In this document: positions 1 through 7,772 of the stretch, in pieces
Layout: each line of letters starts with the position of its first letter
Numbering within the stretch: position 1 is the first letter of the stretch
Made by a program: the position numbers and the translations under genes
DNA from: Nocardia cyriacigeorgica
GTDB taxonomy: Bacteria; Actinomycetota; Actinomycetes; Mycobacteriales; Mycobacteriaceae
Assembly (NCBI RefSeq): GCF_005863245.1
Contig: NZ_VBUT01000001.1
Coordinates: 62,001 to 126,000, forward strand
DNA: 64,000 nt
Direction of reading: 5' to 3'
Notes under the pieces: generated by a model
Seen by the model: the letters and a program-made list of their open reading frames with translations, nothing else
What the model was told of the DNA's origin: nothing
Databases searched by the model: none

Positions 1-65
1 ACCGCGAATCCGACGAAGCCGGACAGCACCAGGATCGCGATATTGGCAAGCAGTTCGGTGTACAT
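1..65 (-). CDS. pntAB: NAD(P) transhydrogenase alpha subunit, membrane part (partial)
   Basis: Only the first 21 codons lie in the window; the gene continues past the left edge. The N-terminus starts MYTELLANIAIL and runs straight into a hydrophobic helix, as in the small membrane half of split transhydrogenase alpha subunits. Its ATG shares one base with the TGA stop of the upstream pntAA gene (TGATG), so the two are translationally coupled. The identity rests on this short stretch and on the neighbour. Confidence 0.7.
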   Translation of the reverse strand, partial: MYTELLANIAILVLSGFVGFA

Positions 66-1183
66 CAGTTCTCCACCTCGCGGGTGACGCAGGAATCGGC
101 GAGCACCTGATCGTCGAAATCAGGGGCGAGCTTGCCGTCGACCAGCATCAGTTCCAGCAGTGCCGCGATGTTCTTCGAGTAGAGCTCGCTGGCGTGCTCG
201 GGCATGGTCGCGGGCAGGTTCAGCGGCGAGCAGATGGTGACCCCGTGTTTGACCACGGTCTGGCCGGGTTCGGTCAGCTCGCAGTTACCACCGGTCTCGC
301 CGGCCAGGTCGACGATCACGCTGCCGGGCTTCATGCCCTCCACCGCGGCGGCGGTGACCAGCCGCGGCGCCGGGCGTCCCGGCACCAGCGCGGTGGTGAT
401 GACGACGTCGAAGCCCTTGATGGCGTCTTCGAGGGCCTGCTGCTGCTTGGCCTTCTCCTCGTCGGTGAGCTCACGGGCGTAGCCGCCCTCACCAGCGGCG
501 TCGATGCCGAGATCCAGCCACTGCGACCCGACCGAACGCACCTGATCGGCGACCTCGGGGCGCACGTCGTAGCCGGTGGTGCGACCGCCGAGACGCTTGG
601 CGGTGGCCAGCGCCTGCAGACCGGCAACACCCACACCGAGCACCAGCACGGTGGCGGGCTTCACGGTGCCCGCGGCGGTGGTGAGCATCGGGAAGAAGCG
701 GGTCGACTCCGAGGCCGCGAGCAGCACGGCCTTGTAGCCGGCCACGTTGGCCTGCGAGGACAGCGCGTCCATCACCTGCGCACGCGAGATGCGCGGGATC
801 GCCTCGACGGCAAAGGCTTGCACGCCGGCCGACTTCAGCGCGGCGATCTGGTTCTCGGCGTTGCGCGGGGCCAGGAATCCGATCAGCGTCTGCCCGGACG
901 ACAGCTTGGCCACCTCGGCGTCGCTGGGCGGGGCGACCTTGACCACGACCTCGGCCGACCACGGATCACCGATGGTCGCGCCGGCTTCGATGTAGGCCTC
1001 GTCGGGAATGAGCGCGCCGAGTCCGGCACCGGATTCCACGACCACCTGCACGCCCTGTTTGGTCAGGGCAGGAATGATCTTGGGTACCAATGCGACACGT
1101 CGTTCGCCCGCGCCGGTTTCGCGAACGACTCCGACACGCGCGCCGCGCGGGGACTCCTCGCCCACGTTGTGCGTTGTCTCCAC
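65..1183 (-). CDS. pntAA: NAD(P) transhydrogenase alpha subunit, soluble part
   Basis: Soluble NAD(H)-binding domain of the proton-translocating transhydrogenase, which moves hydride from NADH to NADP using the proton gradient. The 372-residue protein starts at a GTG with a GGAAG ribosome site 8 nt upstream. Near the N-terminus it has the family block GVVRETGAGERRVALVP, and around residues 180-200 the Rossmann motif LGVGVAGLQAL, followed by YDVRPEVADQVRSVGS. The length fits the three-gene actinobacterial arrangement (pntAA, pntAB, pntB). It overlaps the next gene by one base and heads an operon running off the left edge. The assignment is secure. Confidence 0.95.
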   Translation of the reverse strand: METTHNVGEESPRGARVGVVRETGAGERRVALVPKIIPALTKQGVQVVVESGAGLGALIPDEAYIEAGATIGDPWSAEVVVKVAPPSDAEVAKLSSGQTLIGFLAPRNAENQIAALKSAGVQAFAVEAIPRISRAQVMDALSSQANVAGYKAVLLAASESTRFFPMLTTAAGTVKPATVLVLGVGVAGLQALATAKRLGGRTTGYDVRPEVADQVRSVGSQWLDLGIDAAGEGGYARELTDEEKAKQQQALEDAIKGFDVVITTALVPGRPAPRLVTAAAVEGMKPGSVIVDLAGETGGNCELTEPGQTVVKHGVTICSPLNLPATMPEHASELYSKNIAALLELMLVDGKLAPDFDDQVLADSCVTREVEN

Positions 1184-1528
1184 CTGTCAGACTTCCTTCT
1201 CGTGCTGGCTTAGCTCTAACCGAACGACTCAGCGCCGCGGAACGGGCCGAACGAAGTTACCGAAGAGTAAGTTCCACCAAATCCTGGCAACTGTACCCGG
1301 ACCGCGGTGAGCTTAGCTGAGAGTCCCGTCACACACGGACGCCCGGGTTAGGTTGCCCTTTCGGACTCAGATCGTGACTGAGCAGGAAAAACGGCACAAG
1401 AGCGAACGTTCGGGTGGGTTACCCACCTGGAGGTAGGTCGGCCGGTCGGGCGGCTGCGAAAGACCCTCGAGGTGATGGGCATCACGCCGATAACCGCCGG
1501 CAGGGTGTCCCAGGCCACTCGTACGCCG
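1184..1528. other. Intergenic region between divergent pntAA and HIT genes
   Basis: About 350 bases without a convincing gene; the reading frames here lack family features. It should hold the promoters of both divergent transcription units. The octamer GCTTAGCT occurs twice, at 1208-1215 and 1311-1318, about 100 bp apart; I do not know what it is. A weak iron-box-like sequence near 1348 matches the DtxR/IdeR consensus poorly. Confidence 0.5.
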
Positions 1529-1534
1529 TATGGT
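1529..1534 (+). promoter_or_regulatory. Putative -10 hexamer TATGGT of the HIT gene
   Basis: TATGGT lies 6 nt before the GTG at 1541. There is no room for a leader or ribosome site, so a leaderless transcript is predicted. Confidence 0.4.
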
Positions 1535-1540
1535 CGCCGT

Positions 1541-2044
1541 GTGAACGACTGCGTCTTCTGCCGCATCGTGGCGGGTGAAGCTCCGGCGACCAAGGTGTAC
1601 GAGGACGACACCCTGTGCGCGTTTCTCGACATCCGCCCGATCGCACGCGGCCACACCCTGGTGATCCCCAAACGTCACGCCACCGAACTCGAGGACCTCG
1701 ATCCCGACACCGGCGCCGAACTGTTCCGCGCCGGGCATCGGCTGGCGCTGGCGATCCGGCGCGGCGGGCTAGCCGCCGACGGCGCCAACCTCATCCTCAA
1801 CGACGGCACCGCGGCCTTCCAGACCGTGCCGCATGTGCACCTGCACGTGGTGCCGCGCCGGCACGGCGACAAGCTGCGCTTCGCCGCAGGATTCCTGCTG
1901 CGCCGCCCACACGACGCCGCCTCCACCGCCGCCGCCATCCGCACCGGCCTCGACGCGCTCGACGCCGCGCCCGAAACCACCTCGGCCGCAAACGAACTCG
2001 ACAACGATCAGACCAGCACGGGGGAAGGACCCGCACCACGATGA
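1541..2044 (+). CDS. HIT family nucleotide hydrolase
   Basis: Histidine-triad protein of 167 residues that probably hydrolyses a nucleoside phosphoramidate or a dinucleotide. The triad His98, His100 and His102 sits in HVHLHVVPR, the defining HIT motif. Cys4 and Cys7 near the N-terminus resemble the zinc-binding pair of many bacterial HIT proteins. The GTG at 1541 is preferred over longer starts because the family begins with the xDCxFCxIV block and a -10 hexamer lies just upstream. Its stop overlaps the next gene by 4 bp (ATGA), so the two are probably co-translated. The exact substrate cannot be told. Confidence 0.88.
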   Translation: MNDCVFCRIVAGEAPATKVYEDDTLCAFLDIRPIARGHTLVIPKRHATELEDLDPDTGAELFRAGHRLALAIRRGGLAADGANLILNDGTAAFQTVPHVHLHVVPRRHGDKLRFAAGFLLRRPHDAASTAAAIRTGLDALDAAPETTSAANELDNDQTSTGEGPAPR

Positions 2045-2877
2045 CGGACACGCCGAATCAGGCCGAGCTCACCGCACTGCTGCCGGAGCAGTGGGACGCC
2101 ATCGCCACCCTCGTCGACGGGCTGGACGAGCATGTGTGGCGCGGCCCGAGCCCACTGCCGGGCTGGACCATCTTCGATGTGGTGGCCCATGTGGTCGGCA
2201 CCGAGTCGTTCCTGCTCGGGGAGAAGCCACCCGCCCGCGACCGCTCGCAGCCGGAGATCGACGTCCATTCGCTGCCGCACGTACGCAACGAGACCGCGGT
2301 GTTCAACGAGATCTGGATCCAGCGGCTTCGCCCGCTCACCGGATCCGCACTGCTGCAACGATTCCGCGACGTCACCGAGCGCAGGCGCAAGGCGCTGGCG
2401 GCGATGGACGAGACGCAGTGGCAGGCGCAGACCCAGTCGCCGATCGGGCCGGTGAGCTACGGCCGCTTCATGCGGGTGCGCCTGTTCGACTGCTGGATGC
2501 ACGAATTGGATATCGCCGACGCGCTCGGCGTGCGCGTCGACGAGGGCGGGCCGCGCGGCGAGCTGGCGTTCCAGGAGTTCGCGCAGACGGTGCCGCGGGT
2601 GATCGCCAAGGTCGGCAAGGCTCCCGAAGGATCGCGGATCGCCTTCGAATTGACCGGGCCGCTGGCGCGCACGCTGCGGATCGCGGTCGAGGGCCGGGCC
2701 CGCTATGTGGACGCCTTCGACGGCCCGCCGACCACGACCATCACCCTGGATTCCGGCCTGATGGTCCGCCTCGGCGGTGGCCGGGTCACCGCCGATTCGC
2801 GGATGGGCGAGATCGGTTTCGCCGGTGACGACGAACTGGGCAGGCGGCTGGTGCGCACCCTCGCCTTCACCATCTGA
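2041..2877 (+). CDS. Mycothiol-dependent maleylpyruvate isomerase family (DinB-like) protein
   Basis: A 278-residue member of the actinobacterial DinB/MDMPI superfamily. An N-terminal four-helix bundle carries putative metal ligands in GWTIFDVVAHVVGTE and later in CWMHELDIADAL, the usual spaced His residues. The C-terminal part resembles the small alpha/beta domain of mycothiol-dependent enzymes. These proteins usually use mycothiol for isomerisation or detoxification; the substrate here is unknown. It overlaps the HIT gene by 4 bp and is followed 4 bp later by the peptidase gene, so the three form a likely operon. Confidence 0.8.
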   Translation: MTDTPNQAELTALLPEQWDAIATLVDGLDEHVWRGPSPLPGWTIFDVVAHVVGTESFLLGEKPPARDRSQPEIDVHSLPHVRNETAVFNEIWIQRLRPLTGSALLQRFRDVTERRRKALAAMDETQWQAQTQSPIGPVSYGRFMRVRLFDCWMHELDIADALGVRVDEGGPRGELAFQEFAQTVPRVIAKVGKAPEGSRIAFELTGPLARTLRIAVEGRARYVDAFDGPPTTTITLDSGLMVRLGGGRVTADSRMGEIGFAGDDELGRRLVRTLAFTI

Positions 2878-2881
2878 GCCG

Positions 2882-3520
2882 ATGCGACTGTTCCTGGCGT
2901 CCTACCGTTTCGGCGCGCACGTGGACGTGCTCGCCGCACTCGCCGGGCCGCCGGGACGGGTCGCGGTGATCGCCAACGCGTGCGACGCCTGGCCGCAGGC
3001 CCGCGCCGCGGCGGTGACCAGTGATCTGGTGCCGCTGCGCACGCTCGGCTATCGCCCGGAGGAAGTCGACCTGCGCGAATACGCCGGTCGCGCAGAGGCA
3101 TTGGCGCAGCGGCTGGCCGAGTTCTCCATGCTGTGGGTGCGCGGGGGCAACACGTTCGTGCTGCGGGCGCAGTTCGCGCGCAGCGGCGCCGATGTGGTCA
3201 TCCCGCGGCTGCTCGCCGCCGACGCCCTGGTGTACGCGGGCTACAGCGCGGGGGCGTGCGTGCTCGCGCCCGATCTGCACGGCCTGGAAACCGCCGACGA
3301 TCCCGCCGAGGTGCTACCGGCCTGCGGCATCGAAGCGCGCTGGGACGGCCTGGGTTTGATCGACCGGCCCATCGTCCCGCATATCGATTCCGCCACCGAC
3401 CCCGACGGCGACAGCAACCGGCTGGCCGCCGCCTACCGCGCCGCGGGCATCGAGCACTGGGCGCTCACCGATGACGATGTGCTCGTCGTCGACGGAGACA
3501 CGGTGCGACTGTTCCAGTGA
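2882..3520 (+). CDS. Peptidase E (family S51) dipeptidase-like protein
   Basis: 212-residue protein of the class I glutamine amidotransferase-like peptidase S51 family (dipeptidase E/cyanophycinase group). The nucleophile elbow GYSAGA places the catalytic Ser at residue 122. The block LWVRGGNTFVLRAQ upstream and the region after DRPIVPHIDSATD, where the family supplies His and acidic residues, also fit. The length is close to bacterial PepE. The ATG at 2882 follows the previous stop by 4 nt, implying co-transcription. The likely role is cleavage of Asp-X dipeptides in the cytoplasm; specificity is inferred only from the family. Confidence 0.85.
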   Translation: MRLFLASYRFGAHVDVLAALAGPPGRVAVIANACDAWPQARAAAVTSDLVPLRTLGYRPEEVDLREYAGRAEALAQRLAEFSMLWVRGGNTFVLRAQFARSGADVVIPRLLAADALVYAGYSAGACVLAPDLHGLETADDPAEVLPACGIEARWDGLGLIDRPIVPHIDSATDPDGDSNRLAAAYRAAGIEHWALTDDDVLVVDGDTVRLFQ

Positions 3521-3523
3521 CCC

Positions 3524-3539
3524 GACGGCACCCGCCGTC
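3524..3539. terminator. Weak hairpin between convergent genes
   Basis: GACGGC and GCCGTC form a 6-bp stem with a 4-nt loop just after the peptidase stop. A second inverted pair (GCGGACC/GGTCCGC) follows. There is no T-run. It is a possible bidirectional terminator for the converging peptidase and GtrA genes. Confidence 0.3.
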
Positions 3540-3586
3540 TCGCCGCGGACCCCGCCGGGCTGACGCGCGTCGCCGCTGGTCCGCCG

Positions 3587-4084
3587 TCACGTCACGTCGG
3601 ACGCGGGTTCGGAGCGCCGGCGAAAGACCACCCAGCGCATCGCGCTGTACATATAGACCGCCTCACAGGCACCCGCCGCCAACCTGGACAGGTGGTACTC
3701 GAAGCCCAGCTCCGTCAGCCCGGTGCTGACGCCGAGAATGAAGGCCAGATAGTTGATCAGCACCACCACCGCGTACACCACGGCCTGCCTGCCGATCGGG
3801 GCGTGCGAGTGGAAGTTGAAGGTGCGGTTGAGCAGGAAGGCCAGCCCGAAGGCGCACACATAGCCAACCGTGACCGACAGCCACAGCGGCAGCCCGAAAC
3901 CACTGTGCAGCGTGGTGAGCAGCACCAGGTCCACGCCGAAGGTGAAGCTGTTGATCAGCGCGAATCCGAGGAATGTCGGCGCGACGATGCGGTCGAGCCC
4001 CCACGGCAGTCGCGCGACCACGGCCTCGCACAGGCGAGTGAAACGCTCGGCCAGGGTGTCGGCGGCGACGGCCAGATCATGCAC
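3587..4084 (-). CDS. GtrA family membrane protein
   Basis: 165-residue GtrA-like protein with about four predicted transmembrane helices: FLGFALINSFTFGVDLVLL, a second around VTVGYVCAFGLAFLLN, a third around AVVYAVVVLINYLAFIL, and a last near the C-terminus ending in MRWVVFRR. The helix-end motif LNRTFNF is typical. GtrA proteins are thought to carry lipid-linked sugars across the membrane for cell wall or polysaccharide glycosylation. The GTG start at 4084 has no clear ribosome site, so the start is uncertain. A short tandem repeat lies directly upstream. It is not adjacent to glycosyltransferases here. Confidence 0.8.
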   Translation of the reverse strand: MHDLAVAADTLAERFTRLCEAVVARLPWGLDRIVAPTFLGFALINSFTFGVDLVLLTTLHSGFGLPLWLSVTVGYVCAFGLAFLLNRTFNFHSHAPIGRQAVVYAVVVLINYLAFILGVSTGLTELGFEYHLSRLAAGACEAVYMYSAMRWVVFRRRSEPASDVT

Positions 4085-4110
4085 GGCGGCCAGCGTGCCA
4101 GCGGCAGGTG

Positions 4111-4152
4111 GAGCCGAAGTTATCAGCTGGGAGAGCCGAAGTTATCAGCTGG
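4111..4152 (+). repeat. Two tandem 20-bp direct repeats, period 22 bp
   Basis: The 20-mer GAGCCGAAGTTATCAGCTGG occurs at 4111-4130 and, identically, at 4133-4152. A decayed third copy (AGATGATCAGCGG) follows. It lies between the small minus-strand gene ending at 4186 and the GtrA start, in a locally less GC-rich stretch. It could be a protein-binding site or a replication-slippage product. Confidence 0.75.
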
Positions 4153-4185
4153 TAGGCCCAGATGATCAGCGGGCAAACGCGCTGG

Positions 4186-4503
4186 TCAGGCCATGCGGGC
4201 GTGGGTACCCGAGCTGCCGTCGTCCAGCGCCGCCCACGCGGTGAGGCAGCGGCGGCGGGTGACGTCGTCGGCCTCGGTGAGCAGGGCATCCAACAGCACC
4301 CGCGGATCCTCGCGCCACTGCGCGGTGACCGTCGCGACGGTGTCGGTGCCGAACATCCCGGACCGATCCAGTGCCAGCGCCCATTCGGCGTGCTCACCCG
4401 CGTGTACGCGGCGCAACGCCGCCGGATCGACCCCGCCGTCGACGAACTCGGCGGAGAACATCGCGGCCACCAGCTCCCGGCAACTCTGCGGTTCGACTCG
4501 CAT
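4186..4503 (-). CDS. Hypothetical protein, 105 residues
   Basis: I do not recognise this protein. It is soluble, with no signal peptide or membrane segment, and is rich in Ala, Asp and Arg. The start at 4503 (MRVEPQSCREL) is chosen because a GGAGGG ribosome site lies 8 nt upstream; a start 9 bases earlier would overlap that site. Composition and third-position GC fit a real gene. It is divergent from the flavin oxidase gene. Confidence 0.6.
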   Translation of the reverse strand: MRVEPQSCRELVAAMFSAEFVDGGVDPAALRRVHAGEHAEWALALDRSGMFGTDTVATVTAQWREDPRVLLDALLTEADDVTRRRCLTAWAALDDGSSGTHARMA

Positions 4504-4628
4504 CAACGCCATCCCTCCGCCCGACCAGTGCACGAACCCCGACAGCTGATTGTCGCCCCACGACCCACCGCGCGGCCACTCCGGCGCGCGACATCACATT
4601 CGGTGGCTTGCGCTCGCGGGCATGGCCC

Positions 4629-4634
4629 TAGTGT
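4629..4634 (+). promoter_or_regulatory. Putative -10 hexamer TAGTGT of the flavin oxidase gene
   Basis: TAGTGT lies 7 nt before the GTG at 4642, and no ribosome site is visible, so a leaderless transcript is predicted. Confidence 0.35.
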
Positions 4635-4641
4635 TATCGGC

Positions 4642-6000
4642 GTGGACCTGCACGATCTGATCGACTCCCTGCCCGACGGCACCGTGGTCACCGACCCCGA
4701 TCTACTCGACGGCTACCGGCACGACTGGGCCCGCGACCCCGACGCCGGCACCCCGCTGGCGGTGGTCCGGGCGAGCAGCACCGCCGATGTCGCGGCGACC
4801 CTGCGCTGGGCGCATGAGCGGCGGGTGCCGGTGGTGCCGCGCGGTGCGGGCTCGGGGCTGTCCGGCGGGGCGACCGCGGTGGACGGCGGGATCGTGCTCA
4901 GCACCGAACGCATGCGCGAGATCACCGTCGACCCGGTCACCCGGACCGCGGTGGTACAGCCGGGCCTGCTCAATGCCGAGGTCAAGCGGGCTGTGGCCGA
5001 GCACGGGCTGTGGTATCCGCCGGATCCGTCGTCGTTCGAGATGTGCTCGATCGGCGGCAATGCCGCGACCAACGCGGGCGGGCTGTGCTGTGTGAAATAC
5101 GGCGTCACCACCGATTACGTGCTCGGCATGGAGGTCGTGCTGGCCGACGGCACCCCGGTGCGGCTCGGCGGGCCGCGGTTGAAGGATTCGGCGGGCCTGT
5201 CGCTGACGAAGCTGTTCGTCGGAAGTGAGGGCACCCTCGGCGTCATCACCGAACTCACCCTGCGGCTGCTGCCCGCGCAACCGCCGCAGAGCACCGTGGT
5301 CGCCTCCTTCGGCACGCTCACCGCGGCGACCGAGGCGATCCTGTCCATCACCGGTGCGCTGCGCCCGGCCATGCTCGAGTTCATGGACACCGTCGCGATC
5401 AACGCGGTGGAGGACGAGATGCGTATGGGCCTGGACCGCGAGGCCGCCGCGCTGCTGGTCGCCCGCTCGGACGCGCCGGGCGCGTTCGCCGCGCACGAGG
5501 CCGAGATCATGGTTGCTGCCTGCGAGAAGGCCGGCGCCACCGAGGTCTTCCACACCGAGGACCCGGAGGAAGGCGAGGCGTTCACCGCGGCCAGGCGATT
5601 CGCCATCCCCGCGGTGGAGCGGCTCGGGCCGCTGCTGCTCGAAGACGTCGGCGTTCCGCTGCCGCGCCTGGGCGATCTGGTCAACGGCATCGCCGAGATC
5701 GCCGAACGCAACGATGTGATCGTCTCGGTGATCGCGCACGCCGGCGACGGCAACACCCATCCGCTGATCGTGCACGACCCCACCGATCCGGATATGACCG
5801 AGCGCGCGCACCGGGCCTTCGGCGAGATCATGGACCTGGCCATCGCCCTGGGCGGCACCATCACCGGCGAACACGGCGTCGGCAGGCTCAAGAAGGCCTG
5901 GCTGCCCGATCAGCTCGGCCCCGACGTGATGGCGCTGACCGCCCGCATCAAGGACGCGCTCGACCCGCACGGCATTCTCAACCCCGGCGCCATCCTGTGA
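4642..6000 (+). CDS. FAD-linked oxidase, GlcD/D-lactate dehydrogenase type
   Basis: 452-residue flavoprotein of the 2-hydroxyacid oxidase family. The N-terminal FAD-binding (PCMH) domain contains VVPRGAGSGLSGGA around residues 65-80 and later SIGGNAATNAGGLCCVKYG and GSEGTLGVITELTLRLLP. The C-terminal FAD-oxidase domain contains HAGDGNTHPLI and ends with GTITGEHGVGRLKK, the conserved His-containing motif. Substrates in the family include glycolate, D-lactate and D-2-hydroxyglutarate; which applies cannot be told. There are no GlcE/GlcF partners next to it, so it probably acts alone. Its stop overlaps a possible upstream GTG of the next gene. Confidence 0.9.
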   Translation: MDLHDLIDSLPDGTVVTDPDLLDGYRHDWARDPDAGTPLAVVRASSTADVAATLRWAHERRVPVVPRGAGSGLSGGATAVDGGIVLSTERMREITVDPVTRTAVVQPGLLNAEVKRAVAEHGLWYPPDPSSFEMCSIGGNAATNAGGLCCVKYGVTTDYVLGMEVVLADGTPVRLGGPRLKDSAGLSLTKLFVGSEGTLGVITELTLRLLPAQPPQSTVVASFGTLTAATEAILSITGALRPAMLEFMDTVAINAVEDEMRMGLDREAAALLVARSDAPGAFAAHEAEIMVAACEKAGATEVFHTEDPEEGEAFTAARRFAIPAVERLGPLLLEDVGVPLPRLGDLVNGIAEIAERNDVIVSVIAHAGDGNTHPLIVHDPTDPDMTERAHRAFGEIMDLAIALGGTITGEHGVGRLKKAWLPDQLGPDVMALTARIKDALDPHGILNPGAIL

Positions 6001-6053
6001 TCGAATCGACGACATCCGGAACAACCGCGCCGGAGAAGGAGTTCCACCCCGAT

Positions 6054-6338
6054 ATGACCACCAGGCTCGAACACAATGTCGCCGATACCCGCTTCGAGAT
6101 CTACATCGACGACACCCTCGCCGGCTACGCCGATTACTCCGAACGCGAGGACGCCAGGGTCCGCGACTTCCACCACACCATGACCTTCCCGGAATTCCGT
6201 GGCCGCGGCGTGGCCGCCCAGGTGGTCGAATACGCACTCGCCGATTCCCGCGAACACGGCTTCTCCGTGGTCCCCACCTGCTGGTATGTGGACCAGTACA
6301 TCGGCTCGCACCCGGAGTACGCCGATCTGGTGAGCTGA
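6054..6338 (+). CDS. GNAT N-acetyltransferase, YjdJ-like
   Basis: Small (94-residue) acetyltransferase-like protein. The acetyl-CoA loop is visible as FPEFRGRGVAAQVVEYAL, followed by GFSVVPTCWYVDQYIGSHPEY, which matches the short YjdJ/GtcN-type GNAT proteins. The ATG at 6054, preceded by GGAGAAGGAG, gives the typical N-terminus (MTTRLEHNVADTRFEIYIDD). An alternative GTG at 5997 overlaps the oxidase stop by 4 bp and would add 19 atypical residues. The substrate is unknown. It is probably co-transcribed with the oxidase. Confidence 0.85.
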   Translation: MTTRLEHNVADTRFEIYIDDTLAGYADYSEREDARVRDFHHTMTFPEFRGRGVAAQVVEYALADSREHGFSVVPTCWYVDQYIGSHPEYADLVS

Positions 6339-6353
6339 GCGGCAATCGCCGGG

Positions 6354-7544
6354 TCAGCCCGCGCGGGCGATGGTGCGGAAGACCTCGAAGGTCTCCGTCT
6401 CGTCCTGTGAGGTGCCGTAATCGCTGAGCTTGACGATGACGGTGCCGCTGGGCGGATCGACCCAGATGTACTGGCCGTAGACGCCGACCGCCGACAGGTC
6501 GGCGCCGTCGCCGCCGTCCGGATGCCACCACTGCGCCGAGTACCCCTCATCGGAGACCCGATGCGGTGAGGGCGTGCTGATGCGCTCGATCCAGGCCGGC
6601 GGCACGATCTGCTGCTCGCCAACCCGGCCGCCGTCGGCGACCAGCTGCCCGATCTTGGCGAAATCGCGGGCGGTGGCATTGAGACAGCAGAACGCCTTCT
6701 CCTGGCCGCCCTCGCGATCGAGATTCCACAGGGCGTCGTCCACCGCGCCGATCGGCGCCCAGATATCGCGGGCCAGCAGTTCACTCAGCGAGGTGCCGGT
6801 GACCCGCGCCAGCGCCATGCCCAGCAGCTGGGTGTCGACGCTGCGGTAATCGCCGGTGCTGCCCGGCGGGAAGATCAGCGTGCGATGCCCGTCGACGAAC
6901 TCGGCCAGATCGGTGGTCAGGTACATGCGGGCGGTGCCGGTGAACGGCGCCCACTTGTTGTAGTTCTCCGAAACGTCGATGCCCGAACTCATATCGAGCA
7001 GATCGCCGATGGTGACCTTGTCGTAGTCGGCGCCGGTGGCGAGCTCGGGCAGCAGATCGACCAGCCGGTCGTCCTCGCTCATCTGCCCGGCCTCGATGGA
7101 CCGGCCGATCAGCAGCGACACCACCGATTTGGCCACCGACCAGGACGACTGTTTCGTGGTCGGTCCGACGCCGTCGCGGTACCACTCGTGGATCATCACC
7201 CCGTCGCGCAGCACCACGAACGAGTTGGTCTTCGTGGTGTCGAGGAACTCGGCCACCGGGATCCGCGCACCCTTCCACGGCACCGTGTCCGGTAGCGGCG
7301 CTTCGGCTTTCGGCAGCGGGCGCGGATTCGGCGAAGCGGGAACGGTGCGCGAGGCGAACAACTCACCCTGAGTCGAGGGCGGTGCGAACATCAGCTGCGC
7401 CAGCGTCGGCGGAGAGGGCAGCGACATGATGGCCGTGGCGCCGAACGCGGCGGCGATCAGCAGCACCAGCGTTGCCGCGAAACCCACAGCCGCCCGGAGT
7501 AGGTATCGACGTCTGCGTGACGGCTGTGGTGCCGGCTCGTTCAT
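6354..7544 (-). CDS. Membrane-anchored serine hydrolase (class C beta-lactamase fold)
   Basis: 396-residue protein. A basic N-terminus (RRRR, residues 10-13) and one transmembrane helix (residues 17-40) act as an uncleaved anchor or signal. The catalytic domain has the SxxK motif S136-V-A-K139 in SSWSVAKS and a tyrosine motif around DYRSVDTQLLGMAL. The family includes 6-aminohexanoate hydrolase-like and penicillin-binding-protein-like esterases. It probably acts outside the membrane on esters or amides. A GAGGA ribosome site precedes the ATG. It is convergent with the GNAT gene. Confidence 0.88.
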   Translation of the reverse strand: MNEPAPQPSRRRRYLLRAAVGFAATLVLLIAAAFGATAIMSLPSPPTLAQLMFAPPSTQGELFASRTVPASPNPRPLPKAEAPLPDTVPWKGARIPVAEFLDTTKTNSFVVLRDGVMIHEWYRDGVGPTTKQSSWSVAKSVVSLLIGRSIEAGQMSEDDRLVDLLPELATGADYDKVTIGDLLDMSSGIDVSENYNKWAPFTGTARMYLTTDLAEFVDGHRTLIFPPGSTGDYRSVDTQLLGMALARVTGTSLSELLARDIWAPIGAVDDALWNLDREGGQEKAFCCLNATARDFAKIGQLVADGGRVGEQQIVPPAWIERISTPSPHRVSDEGYSAQWWHPDGGDGADLSAVGVYGQYIWVDPPSGTVIVKLSDYGTSQDETETFEVFRTIARAG

Positions 7545-7687
7545 GAACGGTCCTCGCTATCGGTTCCATCGGCGAGACCGGCGTTCACAACGGCCGAGAG
7601 CGCCGCGCTCATCGTATCCGGGGCGCGCAGGGCGAGCCGGGCGACGGGTGGGCAGCGACCGATGGGCGCATATACGGCTATACGGAA

Positions 7688-7738
7688 GGAAAGCCCCGTG
7701 CGATCGAACCGATGTGGTCCGATCGCACGGGGCTTTCC
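7688..7738. terminator. Strong bidirectional hairpin terminator after fadE25
   Basis: A perfect 19-bp stem (7688-7706 with 7720-7738) with a 13-nt loop, starting GGAAAGCCCC and ending GGGGCTTTCC. It lies just downstream of the fadE25 stop on the minus strand and shields the serine hydrolase promoter. Confidence 0.85.
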
Positions 7739-7772
7739 CGTCGAGCGCTACCGGCCACTCGGCCGGCGGTTC

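Noticed and set aside
1348..1366. Iron-box-like sequence upstream of the HIT gene
   Set aside because: Only about 12 of 19 bases agree with the DtxR/IdeR consensus and the right half is poor.
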